A model generated the notes under the pieces. That model was not told the origin of the DNA. It ran no database searches and worked only from the letters and a program-made list of their open reading frames with translations. Shown here in pieces: positions 23,012 to 33,949 of a stretch of 64,000 nt of DNA (its first letter is position 1; each line of letters begins with the position of its first letter). The stretch is from Coptis chinensis (lineage: Eukaryota > Streptophyta > Magnoliopsida > Ranunculales > Ranunculaceae): positions 79,207,501 to 79,271,500 of the forward strand of contig CM027384.1 in assembly GCA_015680905.1 (NCBI GenBank). Direction: 5' to 3'. Made by a program: the position numbers and the translations under genes.

Positions 23012-24010
23012 TTTAATCATTTCCCTCCTCATCCTTAATGAAGAAATGAGGTTCCTTCGCATCCTGCCATGCCATGGTAATTTGCCAGGCTTCACGCCAC
23101 TTATCGTCTACTATAGCTAACCTGTCAAGCGCCACTTGGTCGGATGGGGTGTAAGGCGCAACCTAATGAGGTTGTATCTTCCACCCTTGCCAAGTCATTG
23201 CACGAAACGATCGAATAATACAATTGGTGGGTCTCACAATGTCTACCCCAACCCAATCCGTGAAATGGGCACAAAAAACAGGGAAGAAACATAGCATTAT
23301 ACGGCAAATTAAAACAGGCATAAGAAGGTACTCATGCCTCTTGCCATAGGCTCGGGATAAACTAGACATTAAGGTCTGGGGAATATCATAGAGTGTACAT
23401 CCTCCAACTAAAGCAAGGAAAATATCACAAGTTTTGTCATTCACAAAAGAATAACGTCATTCCCCTCTAATGTTTAGCATAATCCAAAATATAACAGTGC
23501 CCACGTTCATAGACAGGCTACCAAGGGCGACGTTATAATCCCCTTGGTCCTCTATCCTAAAGGTTCCCACCCCGTAATGCTCATGTAAATTATCATAGTT
23601 ATACATGTACATATTATCCACCAAATAGGCCCATGAGTCTTGTATTTCGGCCGGCATAGCAAGTCCAAGCATAAAGGCTATCAAGAACCTAGAAATTTCC
23701 ATTGGTTCATCCCCGATGGTGATGGAGAACACTTGCTCTCCATCTGGTCTATCAAAGAACTTACAATTATCATAAAAATAAGATGTAAGTGCGGGAAAAT
23801 AAAGTTCATCAGGACTTACTAATAGTGGCTCCCATCCTGCTAGAATGATTACTTCGCGAAACCACGCACCATAGGTGTCACTTTGGAATAAGTCTTCAAA
23901 AGATTGTTCCGGTATGATATGAGGGAATCTCATCCCCAATAAACTTGTTGGAATAGCTGCGAAGGATCTTGGAACAACCCACAAAAAATTGGAATTTTTC
24001 TTGACCACGG
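23012..24010 (-). pseudogene. ORF-Y of element M (family-specific post-pol protein)
   Basis: Unrecognised protein of about 300 residues, read on the minus strand in two main stretches (24008-23457 and 23444-23163) with an acidic C-terminus. Landmarks: EQSFEDLFQSDTYGAWFREV, LPxxEIQDSWAYLVDNMY-like middle, then SLSRAYGKRHEYLLMPVLIC followed by a hydrophobic segment (CFFPVFCAHFTDWVGV) and a Trp-rich end. Homologous frames occur in E (42296-43216) and P (51624-52554). Position after pol is where Athila elements may hold an env-like gene, but I see no clear signal peptide or transmembrane anchor. A resemblance to plant-transposon-associated proteins is possible but unproven. Fossil with few breaks. 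Confidence 0.6.
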
Positions 24011-24300
24011 GGTTCTGGGCGCGGGGTGCGCTCCACCAATGTTTGGATAGGGCGCGGGGTGAGCCTTGGTGATTTTCAAGTTCCAGGCACTTGGGAGCAG
24101 GGCGCGCTCACTTTGTGCCTTGGATGGGCGCAGGTCGTGCTCAGGATGAAAACTGGAATTCCAGTGTTGTTGGCGCAGGTCGCGCTCAGCTCAGGGCTTG
24201 GTAGGGCGCAGGTCGCACTCTGATGAAATTCTGTCAAAAGGTGCCTAGAGGGCCGCGTCGCAAGCTCCTTTAGGGTGCGTGTCGTGCTCTCCTCAGCCTG
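24010..24300. repeat. GC-rich degenerate repeats in ORF-Y leader of M
   Basis: GGGCGCGGGGTGAGC, GGGCGCGCTCAC, GGGCGCAGGTCGTGCTC and GGCGCAGGTCGCGCTCAG recur about seven times at roughly 30-60 bp spacing, far richer in GC than the surrounding DNA. Corresponding leaders in E and P are also GC-richer but not clearly repeated. Long open frames here on both strands are composition artefacts. Confidence 0.65.
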
Positions 24301-24410
24301 CGCCTCGAGTGCCGATAGTGCTAAAATGGATAAAAAGATGGGAATCGTGGGAGTGAAAGGTGAGAAATGAAAGTGAGGTGTAGTGTGGGTTGTGAGTGTA
24401 CAATGAATGA

Positions 24411-24422
24411 AGTTTTTATAGG
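24411..24422 (-). promoter_or_regulatory. TATA-like box upstream of ORF-Y (element M)
   Basis: Minus strand CCTATAAAAACT followed about 30 bases later by CACTCACAACCCACACTACA, a CA-rich plant-leader-like stretch. Aligned positions in E and P carry CCTATATAAACTT. Confidence 0.5.
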
Positions 24423-24894
24423 TTTTAAGTTGCTAAAACGAATCGAAAAGTTACCAAAAAGTTTTAAGACAATTGTCGGAAACAAAAAAAATTTCCAAAC
24501 CCGAAAACGGAAACAACCTATATTCTCTATTCCAAAAAAAACCTAATATCTTTTAGGTTGAATTTAGGATAGAAACTGCCTAATTCATCAAGATTTCATC
24601 CTATCACAATATCTATTCATAGTGATGCCCATATCGGCAATATTCTCAACTCTCACTCGAACACCAATTCTAAACCGGAGGATCATATCAAAAATCATGC
24701 TAGAATACATAATACCACCCCCCAAACAATTTGGGAAGGTGGGATTAATGATAAAAACAATGCACAATTTAAAAAGAACCGGATTATATTAAAATGGAAA
24801 TTCAAACAACATTTAACAACCAAATTCAAAATTAAATACGGAATTCATAAATTAACATCCGAACTAAAATAAAAAGCAAATACAAATCAACATC

Positions 24895-25065
24895 AACTCA
24901 TAATATTCCTAAACCACTCGCTGCTGGTAGTAGAAGGGACATGGGAAGGTGATGCCTCCTGAGCTCCTGATGGGCCAGAGCCATCCATCCTGCGGCGACG
25001 ATGCTCATGCCTCATAGACTGCTCCTCAGAAGAAGCACCCCCCTGGGGTGGAAAGTGTGCAAGCA
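24895..25065 (-). pseudogene. ORF-X C-terminal tail of element M
   Basis: Minus strand reads SMRHEHRRRRMDGSGPS followed by a Ser/Pro/Gln-rich tail, matching the SMRHERRRRRTDSSGPS end of ORF-X in element P (33510-33600). The Arg cluster resembles a nuclear-localisation or nucleic-acid-binding segment. The rest of ORF-X is missing because the sequence changes to P at about 25070. Confidence 0.7.
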
Positions 25066-25079
25066 TATCGCCACTTGAT

Positions 25080-27905
25080 CCGAATGGTAGTCATCCGGTA
25101 ATTATATCTTCTCTATTATTTGAGGAGGAAGAGGCACGTTTGATTAGGGTGATTAGGAAACATCGTTCTGCGATTAGTTGGTCCCTAGACGACATTAAGG
25201 GAATTGACCCTAATGTTTGCACTCATCGTATCCATTTGGAGGATAACGCAAAGACTTCTCGCAAACCTCAGTATCGCTTGAACCCTGCCATGAAAGAGGT
25301 AGTCAGGGAAGAAGTCTTACGGTTACTTGATGCGGATATCATATACCCAATATCTGATAGCGAATGGGTAAGTCCCATTCATGTAGTTCCTAAGAAATCA
25401 GAGATTACCATGGTACGTAATGCTAAAGGTAAATATGTTTCCACGCATGGTCCTATGAAATGGAGAATCTGTATCGATTACAGACGTTTAAATGCCACGA
25501 CATGAAAGGATCATTTTCCTTTACCCTTTATAGATCAGATGCTCGATCGTCTAGCTTGTCATGTTTTTTATTGTTTTTTGGATGGCTACTCTAGCTATTT
25601 TCAAATTATTATTGATATTGATGACCAAGAAAAGACTACCTTCACATATCCGTTTGGAACATATGCCTATAAACAAATGCCTTTTGGCCTTTGTAACGCT
25701 CCTGGTACCTTCCAGCGGTATATGCTTCATATATTTAGTGACATCGTAGAGCGCTTCATGGAAATTTTTATGGATGATTTTTCTATCTATGGAGACTTTT
25801 TCACTGACTGCCTGTCTAACCTGTCTAAGGTTTTGACACGGTGTGAAGAGAAGAGTCTGGTTTTAAATTGGGAAAAATGTCATTTTATGGTGAAAAAAAG
25901 AATAGTGCTAGGGCACATTGTCTTTAGTGATGGCATCGAAGTAGATAAGGCCAAACTAGATAAGATAGCGTCTCTACCTATACCATGGATTGTCCATGAT
26001 ATTAGAGCCTTTCTAGGCCATGCAGGTTTTTATAGGCGTTCTATCAAGGATTTTTCAAAAATAGTTAGGCCTTTAACTAATCTGCTTTTAAAGGATGCCA
26101 TCTTTGATTTTAATTTTATCTGTAAATAGGCTTTTGAAACTTTAAAAGCTTCCTTAACCTCTGCACCCATTATACAGCCTCCCGATTGGTCTAAACATTT
26201 CAAACTCATGTGTGATGCTTGATTATGTTATTAGTGCTGTCTTGGGACATAAACTAGATAATAAGTCCAATGTTATTTATTATGCTAGTAAAACTCTAAA
26301 TGATGCTCAAAGGAATTATACAACTACAGAAAAAGAATTTTTAGCTGTCGTTTATGCTTTAGATAAGTTTCGTCCTTATTTGGTTAGTTCTAAGACTTTA
26401 GTTTACACGGACCATACAACCCTTAGGTACCTTCTCGCAAAGAAGGATGTTAAGCAGAGATTAATCTGATGGATTTTTCTCCTACAAAAGTTCACATTAG
26501 AAATAAAAGACAAAAAAGGGGTCGAAAATGTAGTTGCCGACCACTTATCTAAACTAACAAATGACGATGATAGTGATTCTGAGTCTATACCAGACTATTT
26601 TCCTGATGAACATCTATATGTTATTTTTTCTGCACCATGGTATGCTGACATTGTGAATTATTTAGCGTCTGATATTCTTCCTGATGAATGGTCAAGAAAT
26701 AAATAGAAGAAGTTCTTAGCCAGAGTTAAGCTATACTACTGGGATGAGCCCTACCTTTTTAAGTATTGTGTGGATCAGATTATTCGTCGTTGTATTCTCC
26801 AGTGGGAATATAATGAGGTTCTCTTATTCTGCCATGACAAAGAGTTTGGTGGCCATTTTAGTGGTATGAAAACAGCTGCTAAATTTTTTTAATGTGGGTT
26901 TTATTGGCCTACTATTTTTAAAGATGCCCAAGTGCATTGCAAGACGTGTGTTCGTTGCCAACAACTTGGGCAAATCAATAAGCATAATACGATGCCATTA
27001 AACCCAATCATGGTGGTAGAAATTTTTGATGTATGGGGCATTGATTTCATGGGTCCTTTTCCTGTTTCCCACAGTTTTATATATATTCTAGTTGTCGTGG
27101 ACTACGTGTCTAAATGGATAGAGGCCATGGCTTGCCGTAGCAATGACCATAAGACAGTTGTATTTTTTGTTAAGGAGTACATTTTCTGTTGATTTGGCAT
27201 TCCTAAGGCCATCATTAGTGATGGTGAAACACATTTTTGCAACAGAGTTGTTGCGTCTCTAGTTAAAAAGTATGGACTTACACATAAGGTGGCAACTCTT
27301 TATCATCCACAAACTAGCGGCCAAGTAGAAGTTTCTAATAGGGAAATCAAAAATATCTTCAAAACAACTATAAATCCTAATAGGAAAATTTGGTTGAAGC
27401 TTCTAACTGATGCCTTATGGGCGTATAGGACTGCTTTCAAAACTCCTATAGGTATGTCTCCATTTAGACTTGTATTTGGGAAACCTTGTCATTTGCCCGT
27501 TGAATTGGAGCAACGTGCTATGTGGGCTATAAAAAGACTTAACATCAATTTTGATGAGGCGGGTGCCAAGCGCAAGTTGCAATTGAATGAGCTTCAAGAA
27601 ATCCGTAGCGATTCTTATGATCTCGTGAAGGATTATAAAGCTAACATGAAACGTGTTCATGATAAGCAAATCTTGCACAAAGAGTTTGTGGTAGGTCAAA
27701 AGGTCTTGCTTTACAACTACTGTCTACATATTTTTCCAGGAAAATTAAAAACTCGTTAGTCCGGTCCTTTTCTAGTTACTGAAGTCACCCCTTACGGGGC
27801 GATCACCTTGGTAAATCCCAAGGACAACAGTACCTTTCAAGTCAATGACCAACGGTTAAAATATTTTCATGAGTTAATGTCCCCTGATGTGGAGGAAGTT
27901 CTTTG
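25080..27905 (+). pseudogene. Athila-lineage pol (RT, RNase H, integrase) of element P
   Basis: Well recognisable Ty3/gypsy Athila polyprotein. RT (25140-26130): WRICIDYRRLNA, YPFGTYAYKQMPFGLCNAP, FMDD at 25767-25778, NWEKCHFMV, LGHAGFYRR. RNase H (26150-26560): YASKTLNDAQRNYTTTEKE and YTDHTTLRYLL. Integrase (26740-27760): zinc-binding [11 protein letters not shown], core [19 protein letters not shown] and [18 protein letters not shown] giving the D, D and E positions, then a C-terminal GPFLVT-like module near 27760. The region is a fossil with several breaks; the amino-terminal part before RT (gag, protease) is missing. Confidence 0.9.
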
Positions 27906-28376
27906 ACAGGACCCCGTCTATGAGGACTGACCTTTGTTGTTTGGTGTACTTCCTTACACTTCCATATATTGGTTAGTGCATCATTTAAGTAATTGGGCCC
28001 TCCCTATGGAGTGTGTGACAGTAAGTACCGGATTCTAAGTCCACGTTTAACGTAATTCACGCTTTCCACTTTCGTATGTTTTCTTAATTTTTTTAGTCAT
28101 GTTTATCTATGGAGTGATTTATGTCTTGACTACTTATTGTGTCCATAAAAAAACCATAAAAATAGTAATTTATGAAGTCTCGGGAATCTGACTTTAAAAG
28201 ATCCACGTTTAAAACAAATTTTCTAAACTCTGTTCTATAAAATTTGTTTGGGGGTCGGGTGTTGGTTTTTCCATCCTTGATTGTTCAAGTTTCCATTTTT
28301 GTTGCTTATGTCGTTTAATCATAATTTGATTCGGGTTGATATTATCTATGAATTTAGATTTCATTTATTCACATAA
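27906..28376 (+). other. post-pol spacer of element P with G-run
   Basis: No gene. It aligns with 39230-39735 of element E (shared ATTGG...GAGTGTGTG and AAGTCCACGTTTAA blocks). TTTGGGGGTCGGG at 28247-28259 corresponds to TTTGGGGGGTGGGG at 39608 in E. Confidence 0.6.
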
Positions 28377-31300
28377 CACTACAACAAAAGGGGTCTTTTG
28401 CAGCGCACCCTTTTGCAACGCCAAAAAATTGTTGTTAAAGGTCATGTATTGCAACGCCATATGGGGCTGCTAAAGGTTTGTCGTGCTATTAGCTTAACTG
28501 TACATAAATTTATTTATTGTGACACCTCTTGCGTGGCAAATAGTTATAAATTTTTTTTTATCAAAAAACAAAAAATGCAATTTTTGTAGAGGGCTTTATC
28601 ATTTACCACGCCATTGTTGCTGTTAAAGTTAACTCAATCATTTGTGACGCCACTTTCGTTGTAAAAACCTTTTGTAAATGTCCATGTTTTATTCGGTGTA
28701 GTATGTGTTGTAGCGAGAGAAGCGTTGCTATTGGGCTTTTTATGGGCGGGAGTTAATTTCTTCTAAACGTTTTATGGGCGGGCCTATTTTTATTATTGGC
28801 GCTCCAACAAAAAACCAAAAAATAAAAAAGTAAAATCCAAAACCCTAAATTGGGTTTATTTTTCTCTATCTTTTTCTCTTGCTGCTGCCCACCATACTGA
28901 AAACCCAGTTAACAGAGATAGTAAAAAAGCCTTTTGAATTTTGTTGGTGTTCATAGTACGTTGTACTCTCTTTCAATAATAGGTTGTGAAGGTGGCCTTG
29001 TTATCCGTAGCGCATCATGAGCACCAGGCAAAAGGCGGGAGGTTGAGCATAAGGACGGAAAGAAAACCCAAAAGAAAAACCATCAGAATAAAGATTCAAT
29101 TGCATATATTTCTTAGCGCCCTACACTTTCACTTCAATTGGACTAAGAGCCAAAGGAGAATATTGAAAGCGCACTGCAATAAGAGCTTTATCACCACGGG
29201 GAATATGAAGAAAAGAGTCGGGGCGGGGGACACCAAGCTTGTTTCAGAGCGGATGCATGTGTCCGGACCTCTTCATCTACGTCCCCTTCGATCCTCTCAC
29301 TTAAATTGCTTTTCTTTTGAATCTGGCTTTGCCGCGACTTCAAAGTACAATAACCGGAATAATGTCCGATCTTGTTTCTGGATTGAGTGGAAAAGGGGTA
29401 GGTAAGAATAGATTAGGCTAGATTCTAGATTGTAGTTTAAACCCTCTTACTAGCTAGGTAGACACCATCGGTAATTCATATCTAGAAGACGCAAAGACGA
29501 AGACGCAACATCCTTTTTCTTATCGTCTTCTCTATAGGTTTCGAGGAAGCAAGGCTTAGAATGTATTTAAGTATATTATGTCAGATCGGATTATTATGTC
29601 ATTTAAAAGTAGCAACCTATTTCTTACTATTTGAAAATTTAGTTTTTTGGTTTTCTGTTACTCCAACCGGCCAAGCTTCGAGTTTTTGGTTGCTACTTTT
29701 TTCAGGGTTAATTGGTTTTAGTTTTGGATTCTTTTTGGGTTAATTTTTCTGGTTGGTTCTTTTAATTTATTTTACAAGTGTAGAATCTAAAATTACTACT
29801 AGAGAATAAAAGTCGGAAACATTCATTCTTCAGGTTGGTTCTTCTTTCTTTTAGTATTCTTTTACATTTTTGCTTAGCATTTGTAGTCATGGTTGCAGTA
29901 ATTTGATTTAATTTGGAAGTAATGATCCTATATGTACTACATTGTTTGATGCATTTGTGTATGTCATTCAATTCTATGACTATTGGCAATGAATTTATAC
30001 AGGTGTTGGTTGAGAAATGCAACTAATTAGAAGAAATTGAACGTGTATGGATTTGTATCAACACATATAAGCTGCCAAGTTAGGTCTGTTCCTTTGTCAT
30101 AGTATCTTGACTAAGTAATATTTTATATTTTATATCAATTGTTAGTGTTGTTCTAATATAAGTTTTGCATGTATTTATAGTTGCAGGAATAAGTCGATGA
30201 TTGAGGACACAATCAACTTCGCAACCCGAGTTTGTAATTAAGTGAAGAATGAATCGAGTGTTGGTAAGATTTTATTTTGCAGTGGTAGTGTTTCTTGTAT
30301 GCATTGAGCAAATTATAATTAAGTTATGGGCCTTTGGCTTAACATAGAATGATCTACCTAGCTTCTATAGTGCAATGGTTTGTACTTTGTGCACCATGCA
30401 GTGTTTTAAAATAAGAAAAACATTGATATGTGTGTGCTGAAATTTAGTACTTGTTAGCGAGAAAATTAATATGGTGATTTCTTTTCTATAATATAAGTTG
30501 GAGCTCAATCCTTTGTTAGTACAAGGCATTGAGACCGGGCCTGGTATCGATACTAGTAAGATCCAGGGTCCCCTAAACTAGTATTGATACTAGTAAGACT
30601 ATCAGGTTTTAAATCTTAAACTGCATTAAACACTATCGTTTGGTAGGGGATCAGAATGATTAGGCCAATTACTTGGCTAGGTGTGAAGTGCACAGGAGTG
30701 ACTGAAGTAAACAAGTTTTGACATTTGGTTACACAGTGTTAAGAGATGAGAGAGCTATATCAAGAGGTAAGAGTAACATTTCTCCATTCAGAGTGCTTGC
30801 TCTTGATCCGTAATTTTGTTTCTTTTTGACATTTTAGTGTTATGCTTTTATATCCATGGCAAATTAAAATAAGTTCATTAATTTTATCCCAATTATTTCT
30901 ATATAAATTCTTTGTTTTAGGTCTTTAATTAGGTCATTTTTCAAGCACTCTAGTAGTGTTTAGCAAGTGAATCATGGTATGATTAGTTGATTACTACTCC
31001 GGAGATCAGTAGAGAGTTTGATGTGAAGCATTTGTTGTGGAAAACAATTTGAATTGTAATGCTAATATCCACATTTTTTTTTTATTAGATGTAACAATGT
31101 TATCGTGCATTACTTACATCAATTCATTTTAGCTTTAGTAATGTATCAGACAAGTTTACTTATGTGTCTTTTTCTTAATTTGTTGTTATACCAGATTGGC
31201 ATTGGTTGCCGGTAGGTTATTGAAGAAAACTTGGGTGGATGTTGTTCAAATCAGCAATTGGCGGAATACGACATTTGGGAATTTCCCTAAAATCTAGTTT

Positions 31301-31930
31301 TGAAGAACTTGTCTGATTCAATGTTTTGGCAAACACCAATGGTGTGGATGATTCAAATACTTTTGTAATTATTGATGTTAGTTAATAAAATATATTTTGT
31401 TATGATTTGTCAATTGATATGAGGTTGTTATTGTTATTTTCATAAATTGCATTGGGCATGATTTTATAAATTGAAAGGATTCAAAATATATATAATATAA
31501 TACGTAAAATGTAGAAGTAGAGCATTTTGAGGTACAATAAAAACAGCCTATTTGCCGCGTTCTGGGTGTTGGTAATTGTTTAAGCTTTTTGTGACAGACA
31601 ATATTGCTGCTAAAGGCTTTGGTTTTTGCAATGCCACAAAGTGCAGTTACAGGTGACCTTTTTGCAATGCCATTGAGTGTCGATACAAGGAGATTTTTGC
31701 AATGCTATGCGTGGCAAATAATTCAAAATTAGTTTAGTTTCAAAAATAGAAATAGCAATGAGGAAAAAGTATTAACAACGACCCATGGCGTCGCAAAAGA
31801 CTGGAAGCTTTTGCAACGCCATATATTGTGTCGCAATTTAGCTTTTGTGACCCACTTTTTTGCAGCGCCTTTGCAACGCCCAGTTGGCCTTTTGCAACGA
31901 TTTTTAGGACTTTTAGCGACGGTATATACG
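28377..31930 (+). mobile_element. CACTA (En/Spm) transposon inserted in element P
   Basis: Left terminus CACTACAACAAAAGG at 28377 and numerous subterminal TTTGCAACGCCA and GCTGCTAAAGG motifs at both ends (28400-28680, 31560-31920), in opposite orientation as expected for CACTA. The left flank matches post-pol spacer of P and the right flank (GAGGCATTTTCCAC near 31960) resumes the same spacer, as shown by uninterrupted element E at 39735-39775. At the right end a clean inverted terminal repeat is not visible, so the end near 31930 is approximate. No transposase is recognised inside; a 139-codon open stretch at 28986-29405 is unassigned. Probably non-autonomous. The interior from 29410 to 31550 is T-rich without recognisable exons. 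Confidence 0.75.
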
Positions 31931-32149
31931 CCTCGAAGTATGTCATATACACAGTACGAGGCATTTTCCACTTTTTTATATGTCAACCACGGTTAGAATA
32001 GAGTGTTTTATGTATCATTGGATTAGAAATTCTCTCTTGATCATTTTCATATCTCATTCGCAAAAATCGGACAAATAACGAATCGACAATTTCAATTTTA
32101 AATTTTGCGCGCATAAGGGCAAAATGGAAATTTTGAAAAATCGAATTGG

Positions 32150-32262
32150 GCTTGGGCCCAAATCTCACACCATGTGTCGCGCACGTGCGTCTCCCTCCTC
32201 AAACCAAAATAAGTTTGCGATTTCTATTCCAATTCCGCCATTAACGATTTTAAACCCTAAAA
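32150..32262 (+). promoter_or_regulatory. promoter-like leader of ORF-X: site II and telo-box
   Basis: TTGGGCTTGGGCCCAA (about 32146-32161) contains the plant site-II core TGGGCY in both orientations, and AAACCCTAA (32252-32260) is a perfect telo-box. The combination is typical of promoters of growth-related plant genes. A CA-rich, A-run-containing leader follows up to the ORF-X start. The duplicated copy at 47937-48050 has the same motifs; E at 39943-39956 keeps TGGGCTTGGTCCCA. Confidence 0.5.
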
Positions 32263-32499
32263 AAAAAAAAAACCCCAAAACCAAAACCAAAACCCACCAC
32301 TCCAATTAGGATTCCCCTATTCCAAAACTTCTCCACAACATCTCCACCACCAATTCCAACAGTTTGCACCACCAAAACATAACAAAAATCCAAAAAAAAT
32401 CGAACCACCACCGCGACCACCGCGCCCACTCCCAATTTTTGAGTTAGTTTGATTCAAACGCATTCCCCACATTGCACTCAAGCCACAAATCGACTCCAA

Positions 32500-33600
32500 A
32501 CTTCAATGACTCAAAGACGAAGAATTTTGCCGGAACAAACTTTTATTGTCAACCACTTTTCACAGTGACGAGATGATTCATAGGGATTGGACGCATTTGT
32601 TGTATTCGACGAACGACTTTTATCACGACGATTTGGTCCAACAATTCTATAAGACGAGGGAGTTGGATGGTAATAAATTTTTTGTGAAGGTGAATAAATT
32701 AAAGAGAGAAGTGGATAGAAATTTGTTGGCTCATATTTTCGGCATGGAGGAAGAACGCAATCTAGTAGCCACATTGCAGGAATCCCAAATTGTTGGGATC
32801 GAGCCTTTGATGAAAAAGACGGTTTTAGAGGAAAACTACAATGCGAGTTCACATTGTATTCGGCAGTCGTCTCTGCGAACCAACCAGCCGGCTGTAGCTC
32901 AATGGATTGGTAGGAATGTCATTGGAAAAGAGAAAGTCAGTCACATCAGTCTGAATTGTCGTCACGTTCTATAGATACTCTAGGAGAGGAAGTATGAATT
33001 ATGTATCCTCGAGTTTTTGATAAATATGATTAGAGGAGTTGGGAAGAGTATTACACCTCTTCCTATTTTGATAAGAAAGATCATGATGAGTTTGAGAGCT
33101 ACTCCGAAATCTGATCGGATTATGCTGAACTCGCATTCAAATGCAAGTATTTACACGCAATATATCCAGAAGACTTGGAGGTTGCCTGGAGAGAGGGTTG
33201 TGGAAAAGGTTGAGTCAGATGATGAGGAGATGACATGTTTGGATGCCAATGCTTTGGAGAGTTGTACTTCTGATTTGGAACGCATGTCAGTGCTGCATCG
33301 AGGCATATGTTCTCTTAATACTATTTGTGAAGATCTCCGAACTCGTCAAACTACCATACACCAGTATAACATGGAGACTCTTGTCCAACGTTAGGATGTG
33401 CATTGGGCAGAGATGAAGGCATTTATGGAGGCACAACGCCGGTTCCAAGTAGAGATTCTAGAACGCATGCCACCCATGGGAGGTTCTTCCTCAGGGGAGT
33501 CTATGAGGCATGAGCGTCGTCGCCGAAGGACGGATAGCTCGGGCCCATCTTCATCACAGGCCCCATCTTCATCTCAGGGTCCATCTTCATGTTGTGGCTA
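32500..33600 (+). pseudogene. ORF-X of element P (family-specific post-pol protein)
   Basis: Unrecognised protein of roughly 350 residues. Landmarks in order: RELDGNKFFVKVNKLKREVD, HIFGMEEERNLVATLQESQ, SLRTNQPAVAQWIGRN, a Leu/Ile-rich middle, acidic ESDDEEMTCLDANALE, HRGICSLNTICEDLRTRQTT, then a C-terminal tail with SMRHERRRRRTDSSGPSSSQ and repeated Ser/Pro/Gln. A near-identical copy lies at 48300-49383 and homologues in E (40300-41460) and M (tail only). Arg-rich plus acidic segments suggest a nucleic-acid or chromatin-binding role, but this is inference. Fossil with a few breaks. Confidence 0.6.
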
Positions 33601-33949
33601 GCTGTTTAGAAAAATTTGTTGTTTTGATGTTATTTTTTATTGTTTTTATTAGCTTGGATGTTAAGTTGTTGAATTGAGTAGTTAAATTTGAATTCGGTAG
33701 TTATTTGTTATTTAAATTTTGATTTTAATTTAATTTGGTTTTTTTTCACCGCTTGCGATGATTTTTGCGTTAATCCCACCTTCCTGAATTGTTTGGGGGG
33801 TGATATTATTTCTTTTAGCATTGTTTTTATATGATCCACCATTTTAGAAGTAATCTTGCGATGATTGTTGGTAATGTTGCCGAGATTAGCATGGCTATGA
33901 TTAGATATTGTGGTAGGATGAAATTTCAATTAGTTAGGAAGTTGCTATT
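33601..33949 (+). other. spacer after ORF-X with G-run stem-loop
   Basis: CCCACCTTCCTGAATTG then TTTGGGGGGTG (33776-33802) can fold (CCACC with GGTGG-type pairing). Homologous stems are at 24714-24740 (M, minus strand) and 41631-41656 (E). It ends with CTATT, the target site of the next element. Confidence 0.55.

Larger units (their letters stand above)
20345..25065 (-). mobile_element. Athila-like element M, 3' half (minus strand)
   Basis: Minus-strand order: tail of ORF-X (25065-24895), spacer with a CCCACCTTCC...GGGGGGTGG stem, promoter-like TATA (24422-24411), GC-rich leader, ORF-Y (about 24010-23012), 3' non-coding region with two AGGA hairpins, G-rich tract, LTR (21203-20345). Gag and pol are absent; at about 25070 the sequence switches to plus-strand pol of element P. 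Broken, with several interruptions, but ORF-Y is its best-kept part and the best-kept ORF-Y in the window. LTR sequence is clearly divergent from E, so an older relative. Confidence 0.8.

Noticed and set aside
24026-24223. Plus-strand 65-codon open stretch in the GC-rich leader of M
   Set aside because: Product of the GC-rich repeats; opposite to the orientation of the element and not conserved in E or P.
28986-29405. 139-codon open stretch inside the CACTA element as a captured host gene
   Set aside because: No recognisable domain, no supporting exon structure; kept only as an unassigned stretch in the element description.
32250-32499. Gly/Val-rich minus-strand open stretches
   Set aside because: Antisense of the CA-rich ORF-X leader; also seen in the duplicate at 48037-48219 for the same reason.
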